A stretch of 64,000 nucleotides of DNA from Laccaria trichodermophora (lineage: Eukaryota; Basidiomycota; Agaricomycetes; Agaricales; Hydnangiaceae): the NCBI GenBank assembly GCA_018417955.1, contig JACTVC010000004.1:3038001-3102000 (forward strand). The letters run 5' to 3'. The number at the start of each line of letters is the position of its first letter. Position 1 is the first letter of the stretch. Made by a program: the position numbers and the translations under genes. Below, piece by piece: positions 21,801 to 30,740 of the stretch. The notes under the pieces are model-generated. The model was given only the letters and a program-made list of their open reading frames with translations, made no database searches and had not been told where the DNA came from.

Positions 21801-22227
21801 GATCTCAACCTCGTTGGGACCCCGGCCTAGCTCCCCGCCTCCCACTCCGTCACAACCTACCCTTATGTCTCGAATGACGGATCACCTGTCGGCAAGGCTT
21901 AGCGATCCAGAGGTTCCGGCTTCACTGGCCACGAGGTTGACAGACCCTACCAGACGGACGTTAGTCGATCGTTTAGAGAGTGCAGATTTTATGGCGGTCG
22001 ACCAACCTGCGCAATCTTCCTTCATCAGTGACAACGCATTCACCCCGTCTGGTGGTAGCCCCCCTTATAGTCGGGAGCCCATGGATGAAGATCCCGCCGA
22101 TAACGAAGACGAAGGGGTGAGTGACTACAAGAGAACGAAAAGAGGACGACGAAGTGGACAGAAAATCCAATGGTACAGGAAGCGTGACGAGGAACGCGAG
22201 GAGCGAAAACGTCGACGCCGCCGTTGA
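18820..22227 (+). CDS. Second retrotransposon ORF: RRM-like and RS-rich protein of unknown role (env position)
   Basis: 1,135 residues from the ATG at 18820; the frame is open upstream from a GTG at 18772. I do not know this family by name. No signal peptide or membrane span is visible, so it is not an envelope protein. Visible regions: a structured N-terminal part, about residues 80-320, with YLGVWLNGMDERLARWYLKE and GRIHDSYIDKLINLNQEVD; an acidic, low-complexity middle (DDDSDSDNDYYPD); an RRM-like fold, about 669-750, with FLMLYGLP resembling RNP2 and SYWFEMESVDQA resembling RNP1; a dense arginine/serine domain, about 788-867 (RRRSPSPDRYR, RSPSPRSRSRTPYRRSRSP); a Pro-rich stretch; and a strongly basic tail (KRGRRSGQK, RKRRRRR) suggesting nuclear import. 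By inference it is an SR-like RNA-binding factor acting on the element's RNA or its splicing. Confidence 0.75.
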   Translation: MAGRLGHVFGKNNHDTRRYSPRRNPSFAGYDQIPRIPPPPPYDLPISVHRRLVGIKDRLWEITSPNSLQNAFCPGIRPDNLNLRVNFFDEQHRRYDGHMGPFDPTRNPQLHLPGKEWRALIIGPAAGSPRENPEYEVATNCWKSDDAPAFDTGRIHDSYIDKLINLNQEVDRRMEVLHKEYVNHHFLEPSHRALWSTAVRPAIPTSENLDSLRLIRRFPLAVDWIMEAQRGLKDKRAFVDYVSRLQAAPFWMPDVDAEVAMADDRYLGVWLNGMDERLARWYLKERIPCFIAREVSSIERVLLAARERMVDFAAGTSASSIHWGVNDYDSRAITHGDLSLSDTTSFHDPGWVWSQAIDVEPQSPTSEPTAESTSKYEPPPLDVVTIANDRVPWIRPPPVKKAATSRPNAPTHERKRWIKFVENHQPEGTFREVGARTVPDHRTHSMFDRDKRWHIFFLRPPKVPEGCVSDPAVFGQPCPKGTYKGINKKRFVRPSWIYQTLDPLPTDVGRKAPVPKPEDLPTLNKTPRPTPDDDSDSDNDYYPDLGDQAPGVRNTAAATTDSSMSAISMPAAQTTEIEPATQDTEAQTAAIGATSRTEVTRDPSVPIAPALPLPVTNRAREEDEISWGDDESTHEPMGPQIPPLSFTVDSEIISEIVPSVDPLEFASSFLMLYGLPSAEGFSTVQKMITSIAARLHLTVRQVFRVSADRHQSYWFEMESVDQARQMRTHMHHRQENGIELLVTYADYENYVGALARSSHIWPDPSPSVDSQIATPFLPETSAASSTSRRQTSKERYRTRDSRRRSPSPDRYRTYRRPSPLPRQRSPPRSTYQRRRYQRSPSPRSRSRTPYRRSRSPEPREYRPSKESAVTRPPRKQVPLDSSMARTSDKEAMMQVPPLPILPSMPAFTGLPHNAPLPFGANVAFMWSPSGNTFSPVLLQGNTTVLPYPLPPAGPTPSALLPWPVAAALPSSNAQISPRPQAVPRNSLVTPLASRISTSLGPRPSSPPPTPSQPTLMSRMTDHLSARLSDPEVPASLATRLTDPTRRTLVDRLESADFMAVDQPAQSSFISDNAFTPSGGSPPYSREPMDEDPADNEDEGVSDYKRTKRGRRSGQKIQWYRKRDEEREERKRRRRR

Positions 22228-22276
22228 AAGGGATTTCTTGCTTTTTTTTTTTTTTTGAACGATGCTCCAATCTCAC

Positions 22277-22283
22277 GGGGGGG
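22277..22283 (+). promoter_or_regulatory. Polypurine (G-run) tract before the 3' LTR
   Basis: Seven G residues followed by CTT sit directly before the 3' LTR at 22287, where plus-strand DNA synthesis is primed in LTR elements. An oligo-T run lies just upstream (22243-22256). Confidence 0.55.
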
Positions 22284-22286
22284 CTT

Positions 22287-22653
22287 TGTGATACCGTAGT
22301 AATATTTACCTACTCTTGCGTGACATGGTATCATCGTATTTACTCTTATTTTGTATCTTGTTATAATGCTTTATGATAGATAAATAAAGCACTTGAAACT
22401 TCCACTACATATACATGTGGGCTGAGTCACACGCGATCGCTACGGCTAGACGACCTAACGTCTCCCCTCCGGGATATCAGAGCCCCGTGCTGGGTGACTG
22501 CACTCCTGTCCCAGGATCACAGGGAAAACCACACGTGGCTCCGCTTGTCGGAGTCACAATCCGATCTCTCTCCCGCTTACCGCTTTGGCTCTCCTCCAAG
22601 GTTTCGCTACAGCGGACTCGCCTTGAAGTCCCTAACGAACAGCAAGTTTCACA
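22287..22653 (+). repeat. 3' LTR
   Basis: 367 bp, matching 9632-9998 at all but one base. It ends TCACA, the inverse of its TGTGA start, and is followed by the CGTGG target duplication at 22654-22658. Confidence 0.93.
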
Positions 22654-22704
22654 CGTGGCAAGAAGCATGGTAGAAGACCCTGAAAAGACAACAAAAAGAC
22701 ATAC

Positions 22705-23443
22705 AAGAGTTGGCCCATATTGAACCGTGTCTCCGTGATCCCGACACTTCTCTGTCGTGCTCTCAGAATATCACTAATGTTGGGGAGATATCCGGGTGTT
22801 CCTATCCGCAGCACTTCTCCTAAGAAGCTGTTAGGCACGTCAGCGGGGACATGGTGCAAGGGAGGGAGATAAACACAGACTACTGAGCTGAATCCATCAG
22901 GTAGAACTCGCTCGACCGTTCATTAATGAGCTGGTGTAACTTCGGGTCCTTGACGAGTTGATGTATGGCCTCTGCAATCTCCGGCACGAATGACGCTTCA
23001 AAGTTGTACTTTTCAATCTTGTATTCCATCACTGTGTTGATGAAACCCTAGGAGTGAGTCATTAGCAAGGAGGGTGTGTGAAGGGAGGATAAAGGGATAC
23101 CTGACTCAAATGTTGAGATTTTATCCCAATCTTCTGCATGTGCCGGATAACATGCTGCGTGGACTGAAGAACAGTCTCGTACACCACTGGGCGGAACTCT
23201 GCAAGCTCAGCGTCGGAGAAACCACCTTGGTGGATAATCTTCATTTGTTTCACGATGGTGCTCTTTCCTGAATCACAAGAGCCTAGACATCGTTAGTGAG
23301 TTCACTTACAAAGGACACGTGAAGCACTCACCCAGTAACAACATCTTACACTCCCTCTTGAACCACCTGCCCTCCGGTCCCAAATGCTCTTTCCCCACTG
23401 GATCGCCTGGCAGGCGATCCATCGTCGATACGCATCCGCCCAT
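22705..23443 (-). CDS. Heterotrimeric G-protein alpha subunit, exons 1-4 (5' half; the same gene continues at 8612-9568)
   Basis: Start ATG at 23443-23441. The N-terminus MGGCVST carries the Gly2 myristoylation and Cys palmitoylation signals that anchor G-alpha to membranes. Exons on the minus strand: 23443-23332, 23282-23101, 23047-22884, 22827-22705, separated by introns of 49, 53 and 56 bp. Landmarks: LLLGSCDSGKST (P-loop), IVKQMKIIHQGGFSDAEL, the helical domain, and LRARQRSVGITETRFNMGQ (switch I with the catalytic Arg). Compared with the common GAGESGKST and KTTG, the P-loop reads GSCDSGKST and the switch I threonine is Ser. These are conservative or paralog-type changes, but worth noting. 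Frame and phases are intact through the retrotransposon-filled intron 4. Confidence 0.93.
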
Positions 23444-23954
23444 ACTTGGTCTTGCACACCGTTGTTTCCAGGGTCAGCCGTTTTGGGGTTGCGGTATCAC
23501 TCACACGTTAATATCTACGTTGGCAGAGGTCAGCATCGTGGAGGGTAGAGGTAAGACAGGGAACAGGAAAGGAGTAGTCGATGCTCACAAATTCCAACGG
23601 AGACGTATCCAGAACAAACTATTGATGCTTGTTTTCCATCAGGGCCTGTTCCCTTTCAGGTCTGCCAATCCTACGACCCTATCCACCATTACACCAAAGG
23701 CGCCGACTTTTGACAATTCCGAGGACGTTCTAAGGAGGTTTGCCAAACTACGCCTGCGGTCCATCTTGCAATTGGTGAGACCAAGAGAGGTGATACTAGT
23801 GGCGGGAACATCATTTACCAAGTAATCTTGGTGATGTTGACCGATGCCTGGAACCTCGAGAGTCGAGTTCAGCGCTACACCCGCTGCGGGTGGGTAAATG
23901 AAGAAATGGACGTATACGGCCTTTGTGCGATGCCTGCACGACAGATGTATAAAA
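23444..23954. other. Region upstream of G-alpha, no gene recognised
   Basis: Probably the G-alpha promoter and leader. Minus-strand open frames here show no recognisable domain. A small palindromic GGATCGCCTGGCAGGCGATCC lies at 23400-23420, inside the start of G-alpha exon 1. Confidence 0.35.
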
Positions 23955-24780
23955 TTAACGCAATGTGGCGAAGCAATAGGTGGTGATTATGTTCATTGAG
24001 ATTGAGAGATATCTATGACGAAGGGCGAACGGTCGGAGTGTATCTTGGTAGTTCATCAACGCCTGAAGGATCTTATCAATCCATGGTATTGTCAGCGTAT
24101 CACACAACAGATGTAGAACGGCCCGCATTTCTGCAGCGCTTTGCATGTGAACGCCAGTCCCCCTGGTATTAATATATAATCAGCCATGTGCATTAAACCA
24201 TATTGAAGGATATAAGGTTGAAATAAAGGGAATGTCGTAACTAATCCAGCAATGTTAACCGACAGACCAAATGAAAGAGTAAAGCTCCCAATTCAACGTG
24301 ATAAGGACCTCCCAAATGAGGCAAACAAGACGCGGGGTACCGTTTTTCTGCATCTGGGTTGTGGAGCATGCACATTCTTGACGTTCGTGTTCTACGAGGG
24401 ATTCCAGCGTTCCTGACGCATCACTCGGAGTCGTTTCGAAGTCCTTAAATGAAAGAGAAGCGAGAAACAAGTAGATAGACCTGTTCAGTGTGGATGCACA
24501 CAGGAAGCATGAATAAGGATGAAAAGACCCACTTGTATATTACCCCTGATATCTGCCTGCACGAATCCAGAACCTAACATATCTAAAGACGGGATTGTGC
24601 ATACCAAGGAGGCGGGGTTCCTCTAAGTCTTCGGTTGTTCAGAGTACATGTAATAGAAAGTACGTACCAAACGGCTGAACAAGACCATACGAGGCTTCTA
24701 GGAACGATTGCGTCTCTACACTCTTGTCGGTGATAGGCACGTCCGAGTAGACTTGGGCAGAGTGTCCGCGATCACCCTAG
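23955..24780 (-). pseudogene. Glycolipid-transfer-protein (GLTP/HET-C2-like) gene remnant
   Basis: Read on the minus strand, ordered segments match GLTP proteins, which move glycosphingolipids between membranes. They are YSDVPITDKSVETQSFLEAS with YGLVQPF (24765-24670), an intron, DMLGSGFVQADIRGNIQ (the Asp and Asn of the headgroup-binding site), an intron, DFETTPSDASGTLESLVEHE, a shifted stretch with LIW (the position of the stacking Trp), then GGLAFTCKALQ near 24165 and YQDTLRPF near 24040. The frame is disturbed around the LIW segment and after YQDTLRPF, and the C-terminal helices are lost. I therefore call it a decayed gene. It runs in the same direction as G-alpha and lies upstream of it. 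Confidence 0.7.
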
Positions 24781-25019
24781 AGTCATACAGTCGAGAATGT
24801 TGTAACTTACAGTAAAGAGAAAAGATAGCACGTACTTGGAGTGGGCTAATGAAAATGTTGACCTCTTCGCTGTTCCGAGGCATGTGATTGATCGCGGTTT
24901 TTTGCCAACAAGATTCGTGTCTGTAAAAACAAGGTGGCTGAGAAGAATGTAAACGGATTGATGTTCCCCTTCCAGTCGGGAGTTGCATACAGTCGCGGAC
25001 AAACAAAGTCAACAAAAAA

Positions 25020-25290
25020 TATCAAAGTTTACCAAATTCTTCGAAAATAGTCTTAATCGACGCGGATTGATGAGACGATTCCAACAATACCAATTTCATC
25101 AAATTTTATCGAGCCGTTCCCTCATAAACTTCCAAATAAGGTTTTTAGGCCCTCAAAATTTGGCAGGACCGTGAGAATTGGTCTAAAAATCATGAAAAAT
25201 AGTGCAATCGACTGCTTTTGATGAGAGGCAAATGATCCTGTAATATTGGAAGGTTCTGTCGAGCCGTTTTGGCTAAATAAATTCGAAAAG
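25020..25290. repeat. Degenerate tandem repeat, about 153-bp period
   Basis: Two diverged units share the series GAAAAATAGTnnnAATCGAC, TTGATGAGA and TCGAGCCGTT. They start near 25041 and 25193, with the TCGAGCCGTT blocks near 25108 and 25260. The stretch is AT-rich with no coding potential. It abuts the short-TIR element that begins at 25325. Confidence 0.5.
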
Positions 25291-25324
25291 AATGACCTAA
25301 AATAGAAATTGATCGGTAATCAGG

Positions 25325-26588
25325 CCCAGTGAAAACCTGCTCTGGAGGTTTCTGGAGAAAACGGCCAAGTTGCTGGCGTCAGCCGTCGTTGTCCGGGATA
25401 GTCCGAAGTTGGTCCGAGGCAACTTCAATGTAACTATTCTTTCTGGGCGCTACCGTAGATATCTGGATGTTCCGACTCAAGTCAATTACAAAATTTCTAA
25501 GTCATCGTTCTCCATTTTTTTCTCTCTAAGCAAATGTCCAAGCAACGTCCAAGCGGCAGGTTTATCCTACTGAGCGCTTCCTTCTGCTCTGCGTTGGGAA
25601 AGCTTTACCTAAGCAACAAATAATGCTCTGAAGTCGTCGCCACTCTCTTCCTTCCCCCACCACCATCTCCTCCCCACATGCCACGACGTCCCCATCCTCT
25701 TCCCATGCTTGACGCGACGGCATTCCCGTTTGTGTAGCGCTCGACTCGGGGAATTCCTATGGCTGAGAGTGGAGCTTGATTTACGCGGTTCCCGAGCAAT
25801 ACCGTTTGTACCTGGTGAGTGTATGTATGCGCCTCAAGTGCCTCGTTTGTTGCTGACAGTGCTTGGGAATGCTTTGCGCCACCACCTGGGCAGCGCAACA
25901 TTGATTGTAGGAGCGGTGCGTGGATTCGCCATCCCCATTCTTACGCATTTCCACGACGCGACTCACCATCTTTTCTCAAGCTAGCTCAAGTTGGGATGGG
26001 CGACGCGCCGCGACCTCGGATTTGGAAGGCCGAGTTTTTACATGTCGTTCATCAGACTATCACGCAATCAGGTGTGTTCAATCGTGTCTCCCTTTGCTCT
26101 TGTCTAATCTCGATGCGATATTTAGCACGAAGAGGCCTGAGGGCCGTGTTTTCCCACCGGCTAGGAGACGACGGCTTGCAACACAGGCTGGAGGAGCTGG
26201 GATATGCGACTAGAGCTGGGGTATACGGCTACCGAAGCAGGATTGAGAGCACAGGTGGATCGGGGATGCGGGTATGGTCAGGTAGGACGCGGATATCGCC
26301 AGATTGAGGCCAGAAGGGGCCAGATTATATTGTGTACAATAGGGTAGAATATAATTATAGATTTTTCCAGCCCACAACGGTCTACCCCAGAATATCCCAG
26401 TCAAGGCCAGAAGCAGCCGGAAATTTGACCAAAACCTAAAACGAACCATCTTCTAACCCTCCAGCGTGAGCCAGATATTTTCTGGAAAGCGGACAAAAAC
26501 TGGCTTCAGCCAGCGATTTCTGGAGGTCCAGCTTAAGCCGGCTTCTCACGGATATTTCCAGACCCCCCCAGAGCAGGTTTTCACTGGG
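25325..26588. mobile_element. Short-TIR, non-autonomous DNA transposon-like element, 1,264 bp
   Basis: The left end starts CCCAGTGAAAACCTGCTCTG and the right end carries its exact reverse complement over 21 bases, with weaker similarity for about 15 more. AATCAGG flanks both ends (25318-25324 and 26589-26595), a 7-bp target duplication. No transposase is visible inside; the short internal frames (for example 25709-25984) are unrelated to each other. A 7-bp duplication does not by itself assign a superfamily. Confidence 0.75.
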
Positions 26589-26595
26589 AATCAGG

Positions 26596-29067
26596 GCCCG
26601 CTCGGTGCCTTTCGGAGACCCTGCTCCCCCTGATTCCCGGAACGAGGTGTGTGATGTTTCTCTTTGGTTAGGTGTGGCGCGCTTACAATGATAACAGATT
26701 TATCCACTAGCTTGGGAAATTCCCCTCGACAATATACATGTATGCGGGCAAGTTGATGAAAGGAGAGCGATTTCGGTTACATAATCGACTGATCAAAAAT
26801 CACATGGTTTTTTGAAGACTTTCTAACAAAGCGCTTACCCGAGTATAACACAGGGCGGCAAGTCACAAAGGCTACTACGGTTCTTCAAATCATTTGTATT
26901 GATTTTAATCTCACCATATTCTTTAGTACTGGTACATATGGATACAGAGAATCATCAGTCCGAACTCAAATGGAACCGAGTTTGAAAGATTGCCGCATTA
27001 CGCAAAATGGGACTTTGGCATCAACACGAAAATTTGAACGCCATCAGGCATCCGTGCGTGCTTCGTTCCTTCCTGGTAATTTGAAGGGACTACAATAACT
27101 CAATGTAGGGAGACGGCTGCTCAGACTCCATTAAGAAATAGCTGTGTTACACAGATAAAAAAAACCGGCGACGACCCACAGAAGGTGGTGAAGAAATCGT
27201 AAAGTGTCATTGGCGTGCGGGGTATGGTGTGCAGGAAAATATTATGTGCAGTGCAGCGAGGAAAGCAGAGCGCTGAAGAATGAAAATAACCCAGATGAAC
27301 CCAAGCCGAAAAGGATAAAAGATGGTCATGAGCAGCGAATGGGTGCGGGGAACAAGAAAAGCCGTTTGCGAGGCTCCTCGATGACCTCCTCAATCTCGAC
27401 CTCGACCTCGACACCATCAACGATCTGTCGCTCCATTCTCTTGACGATCTTTGGGGGAAGTTTCACAATAGGATATGTTCTGAGGTTGTCGTATGACCAC
27501 AAGCGGGCTGGAACAGACACATACTAAGAAAAAGAAAAAGAATAGGAAGTCTGCAGCAATGCCTGCGACTCGCCAATCCCGTTCTGCATCCAGGGATACA
27601 CTGCGACGCGTTTCAACGTTAATACTCCCGACCAATGATGCTGGCGATGCTGCTAGGCTATTCCGGATGGATTTAGGTGTTACGGTACATACTTCTTTTT
27701 ATTGACAACCAGAACACTAATTTGGCTGTACTTTTAATCAACAGATGTCTAGATCTGAGGGAATAGTCTTTCGTGTCCTTCTGTCCTCAATCGACGCTTT
27801 TTGAATTGATTTGTTTCCTGAATCTACATCATGAATGAACGAACGTTCATCGAAAATTCACAATTAGGCAAGAAAATAAAAACTCCGACACCGGCGTCTT
27901 CGCATTGCGCCTCAAGCTGTCCTTGCGAAGTTGGTGTCTAAGTACCGGTACGATCACCGTCTAAATTCTGAAAGACTGCATTCAATGACCCTGTCGGTTA
28001 GGATTTGGAAACCCAAATCCTTGCTGGCAGTCATCACGACCATCGATGATAAAAACCGACGTCTTCAGATTCTTAGTACGGGAAGGCATTCATTACTATT
28101 GAACCGCTCACAATTCTTAAAGCTGTCCCGAGCTTCTCCCGAACCTTCCGCCGATCGTAAGTTGTCTCGTTTATTTGACGCTTGATCAACAATTATTTTT
28201 GCTGCACCAATTGTCCGATCTACATGAAATGCACTGGGGGTCGAAAAGTAAGCATCCGTCGAGTATCATTACAACGAAACATGGCTTATCTATGTCTCAA
28301 CAGAAATGACTCACTACTTTACCCTACCCAGGCACTGCCTCCTCGAGTACATCTGCACTGCCTCCGCCGCGCTCGTACGAAGAATCCCACCAACGTCTTC
28401 GCCGTGCCCATAATCCGAGCTCATTCGCATCCAGACGGAGGTGGCGACTGCCGTTTTTGTTGTGCCTAGCTGGGGGGTTGGTGCCGTGAGTGCGGTCGTC
28501 ATTGATTCTCAAATGTCATACTAACCCATGATCAGATAAAACTTGCTTTTTCCTTTGCAGATTCAGGGGATCAAGGACGAGAAGGGTAACAAAGGCAGAA
28601 CGTCCCTCACTTCAACGAGAGCGACTGGGGTCTAAGACGCGTCGTTGCACTGGGTGCGTTTTTTCTCCCAAACCCCCACATTGGTCTCATTATTTGGATC
28701 TGACTACGTCAAGAAAGGCCACTTTTGTAGATAATGTAGTCTACATGTATGTAGTAGCCAAACGTAATAATAATTGAGCGAGCGCAGTTACATAAATCGG
28801 CGTCACTTGGGAGTGCTTGAGAGCAACTTAGCCGAATTTGCGCCAAATCATATCCGGCCTCTTTTTTCAGACGAGATGATGGAACGTCATAAAAAAATAC
28901 CGAGATCTCAAGCTTGAGAAGACTCCAAAAATGAAGTTGGGGCGCGTAAAAAATTGAAGGCGTTGAAGTAGCCGGAATGTGTGCGGATGACGTCAATCGT
29001 TCGAGAGGGATAGCCGGAACGCATCCCAATGATGTCATTCTTCTCGAACGTGCACATTTGCAGAAAG
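26596..29067. other. Intergenic, no gene recognised
   Basis: Small unplaced frames only. The most coding-like is 27326-27520 on the minus strand, with IVKLPPKIVKRMERQIVDG followed by an acidic EVEVEIEEVIEEP run. Plus-strand frames at 27559-27705 and 27931-28185 share no recognisable domain. They could be exon remnants. Confidence 0.35.
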
Positions 29068-30069
29068 TTCCGTATTCCGAGAGTCCGAACTGCCGCCGAT
29101 CCGCCAGTCCGCCTGTCCAGAGTTCGCACGACACATACCTCTGCCAAACGCGGTCACGACCCTCTTGAACACCTGGGCACTGCCCCGCTCGACGCTGTTG
29201 TGCAAGGATTTGTATCAACCTCAGACGGTTACGACGTTCGCGCTAAGTTCTGGTGTCGGCTCAACCATTGCTTATGATGGCGCTGACGTCTCTTCGCCTA
29301 TTTTCGAGGCAACTTTTCAATACTCCCGTGCTAAGTACGATGCCTGCTGTCGCACAGGAAGGCCATAGGTAAATGAACGTCCTGTTGACGTTGAACAGGT
29401 GCTGACGTGTCCCGGAGCATCGAAGGAGTTTAAGTGGGTAATACAGCCCAAGCCTAAAGCTCCCACCACATCGAGGCTGGATGTGGCCTCCCCTCACGCT
29501 CCTCCCATCGACAAACGGCCTCCTCCCATTGATAAATGGCGCCCCTCTCGCTCGCTCCCTCCTCCCTCAAAGAATACCCCCCCCACGCTCCCTCGACGAA
29601 TGGCCTCCCTTGCCAAACGGCACCCTCGACAAATGGCGAACGGCCTCATCTTTCAACGAACGGTCCCCTCTCTCCCTCGACAAATGGTGAACGTTCGACG
29701 AATGGCCTCCTCCCTCCCTCAAAGAACAGCCTTCTCCCTCCCTCAATGAACAGTCTCCCCTTCGATAAACGGCCTCATCCCTCCCTCGATGAATGTGCTC
29801 CCCGTCTTTCTATCACGTAAACACTCCTGTCCTGGCTGTGCATAAGACAGGTGTAATGTAGATATTATGAATTGAATTTAAGCTAGTTATAGCCGCCCTC
29901 GCAAATTTTATGCATTGCATCAGTAGCTAAGTAGCTACCCCGCAGTTGCGTGTACTCGTCGCGCTCGGCCCATTTTCTTTTGCAGGGTTTTCAATTTATG
30001 TTATGTGCACGTGATGATGCACAGGCGGATCGGCGGATCGGCGGCAGTTCGGACTCTCGAAATACGGAA
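29068..30069. mobile_element. Inverted-repeat-bounded segment containing a minisatellite
   Basis: About 49 bases at 29068-29116 recur as the reverse complement at 30021-30069. The shared core includes CGAGAGTCCGAACTGCCGCC. More distant similarity (AGCCGGAA blocks) continues outside the arms. Between them, 29480-29815 is a degenerate minisatellite of roughly 20-25-bp units (CTCCCTCGACGAATGGCCTC-like). No transposase and no clear target duplication were found, so the mobile nature is inferred. Confidence 0.5.
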
Positions 30070-30379
30070 CGTCCTCCACATTTGGACGTGTTTGCCTCAG
30101 ATAGCCGGAACCCACAGGCCATCGGAGTTTCAACGTACTTGGTTGCAACTGCTCTACGCCGCCCAAGTGCTCGAACGTCCACACAAGGTCGTTGATCTTG
30201 GTGAAGAGGATGAATCTGCGCAAGGGATTGTCGATCTTGGTGCCGAAGAAGGGAGAACGACTGCAGGAGGAGGAGGGGGAGGGGGCGTGGAACTAGCATA
30301 CGCTCCGGCGCGTAAGGCGGATTTGATCTCGCGGGCGAGGTGGGATTTGTTGGGCGATAAGTCAGTCTTCGATTTCTTC

Positions 30380-30740
30380 TTCTTCGAACAATTTACTCAA
30401 CCCTACATCTCCCTACAGGCGTCTCCTCATCCTATCCTACATCCCATCCGGCCTTCGGTGCTGGACCGTACGGACCTAGGCGCCGTCACTGAAGTTCTCA
30501 ACCTCAACTTTTCAGGCGCTGAGTGGAAGGAGTTGGGGTTTGACGTGGGGAGGGTGGTTTATGCCGCTTGGCTTTCGTCAGCTGCGAGGGATGAGTCCGA
30601 TTCTTTCAGGGAGGACAGGCCATTTCTTGGGATTATGTACGTCATTTCGTCTTCGTACCTTTCATGGGCTGATGTGAATGGTTTGGAAACAGCACAGGAC
30701 ACCGAGTCGACGACCTTTGTCATTTATTCGCTCAGTAGAC
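30380..30740 (+). pseudogene. BCAS3-like WD40 protein remnant, N-terminal part
   Basis: On the plus strand, DRTDLGAVTEVLNLNFSGA, EWKELGFDVGRVVYAAWL, RPFLGIMYVIS and FVIYSLSRHS resemble the first propeller blades of fungal BCAS3-like (autophagy-linked, PROPPIN-related) WD40 proteins. The similarity stops near 30740. The next part of such a protein is found just downstream but on the opposite strand. This half alone cannot form a propeller. Confidence 0.5.

Larger units (their letters stand above)
9632..22653 (+). mobile_element. Full-length Ty3/Gypsy LTR retrotransposon, chromovirus type, 13,022 bp, with an extra downstream ORF
   Basis: A complete element: 5' LTR 9632-9998, likely primer-binding site from 10000, gag-pol frame to 18612, second frame 18820-22227, G-rich polypurine-like tract 22277-22283, 3' LTR 22287-22653, and flanking CGTGG duplications. 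The LTRs begin TGTGA and end TCACA in the 3' copy. The order protease, reverse transcriptase, RNase H, integrase, chromodomain places it among chromoviruses. At 13 kb it is about twice the usual fungal chromovirus. The excess comes from a long N-terminal gag region and the second ORF. Both long frames are free of stops and the LTRs differ at only one position, so the insertion looks recent and possibly active. It lies antisense in an intron of a G-alpha gene. Confidence 0.95.
9569..22704 (-). other. Intron 4 of the G-alpha gene, enlarged to 13,136 bp by a retrotransposon
   Basis: On the minus strand the donor GTATGT sits at 22704-22699 and the acceptor TTTGCAG ends at 9569. They join ...MGQLL to IHMFDVGG in frame. 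Removing the element (13,022 bp) and one copy of the 5-bp target duplication leaves a native intron of 109 bp, which fits the other introns of this gene. The host gene may survive if this giant intron is still spliced, but premature polyadenylation or silencing is equally possible. Confidence 0.88.

Noticed and set aside
18820..22227. Reading the second ORF as an envelope gene
   Set aside because: No signal peptide, membrane span, fusion peptide or cysteine pattern is visible. RRM-like and RS-rich regions dominate.
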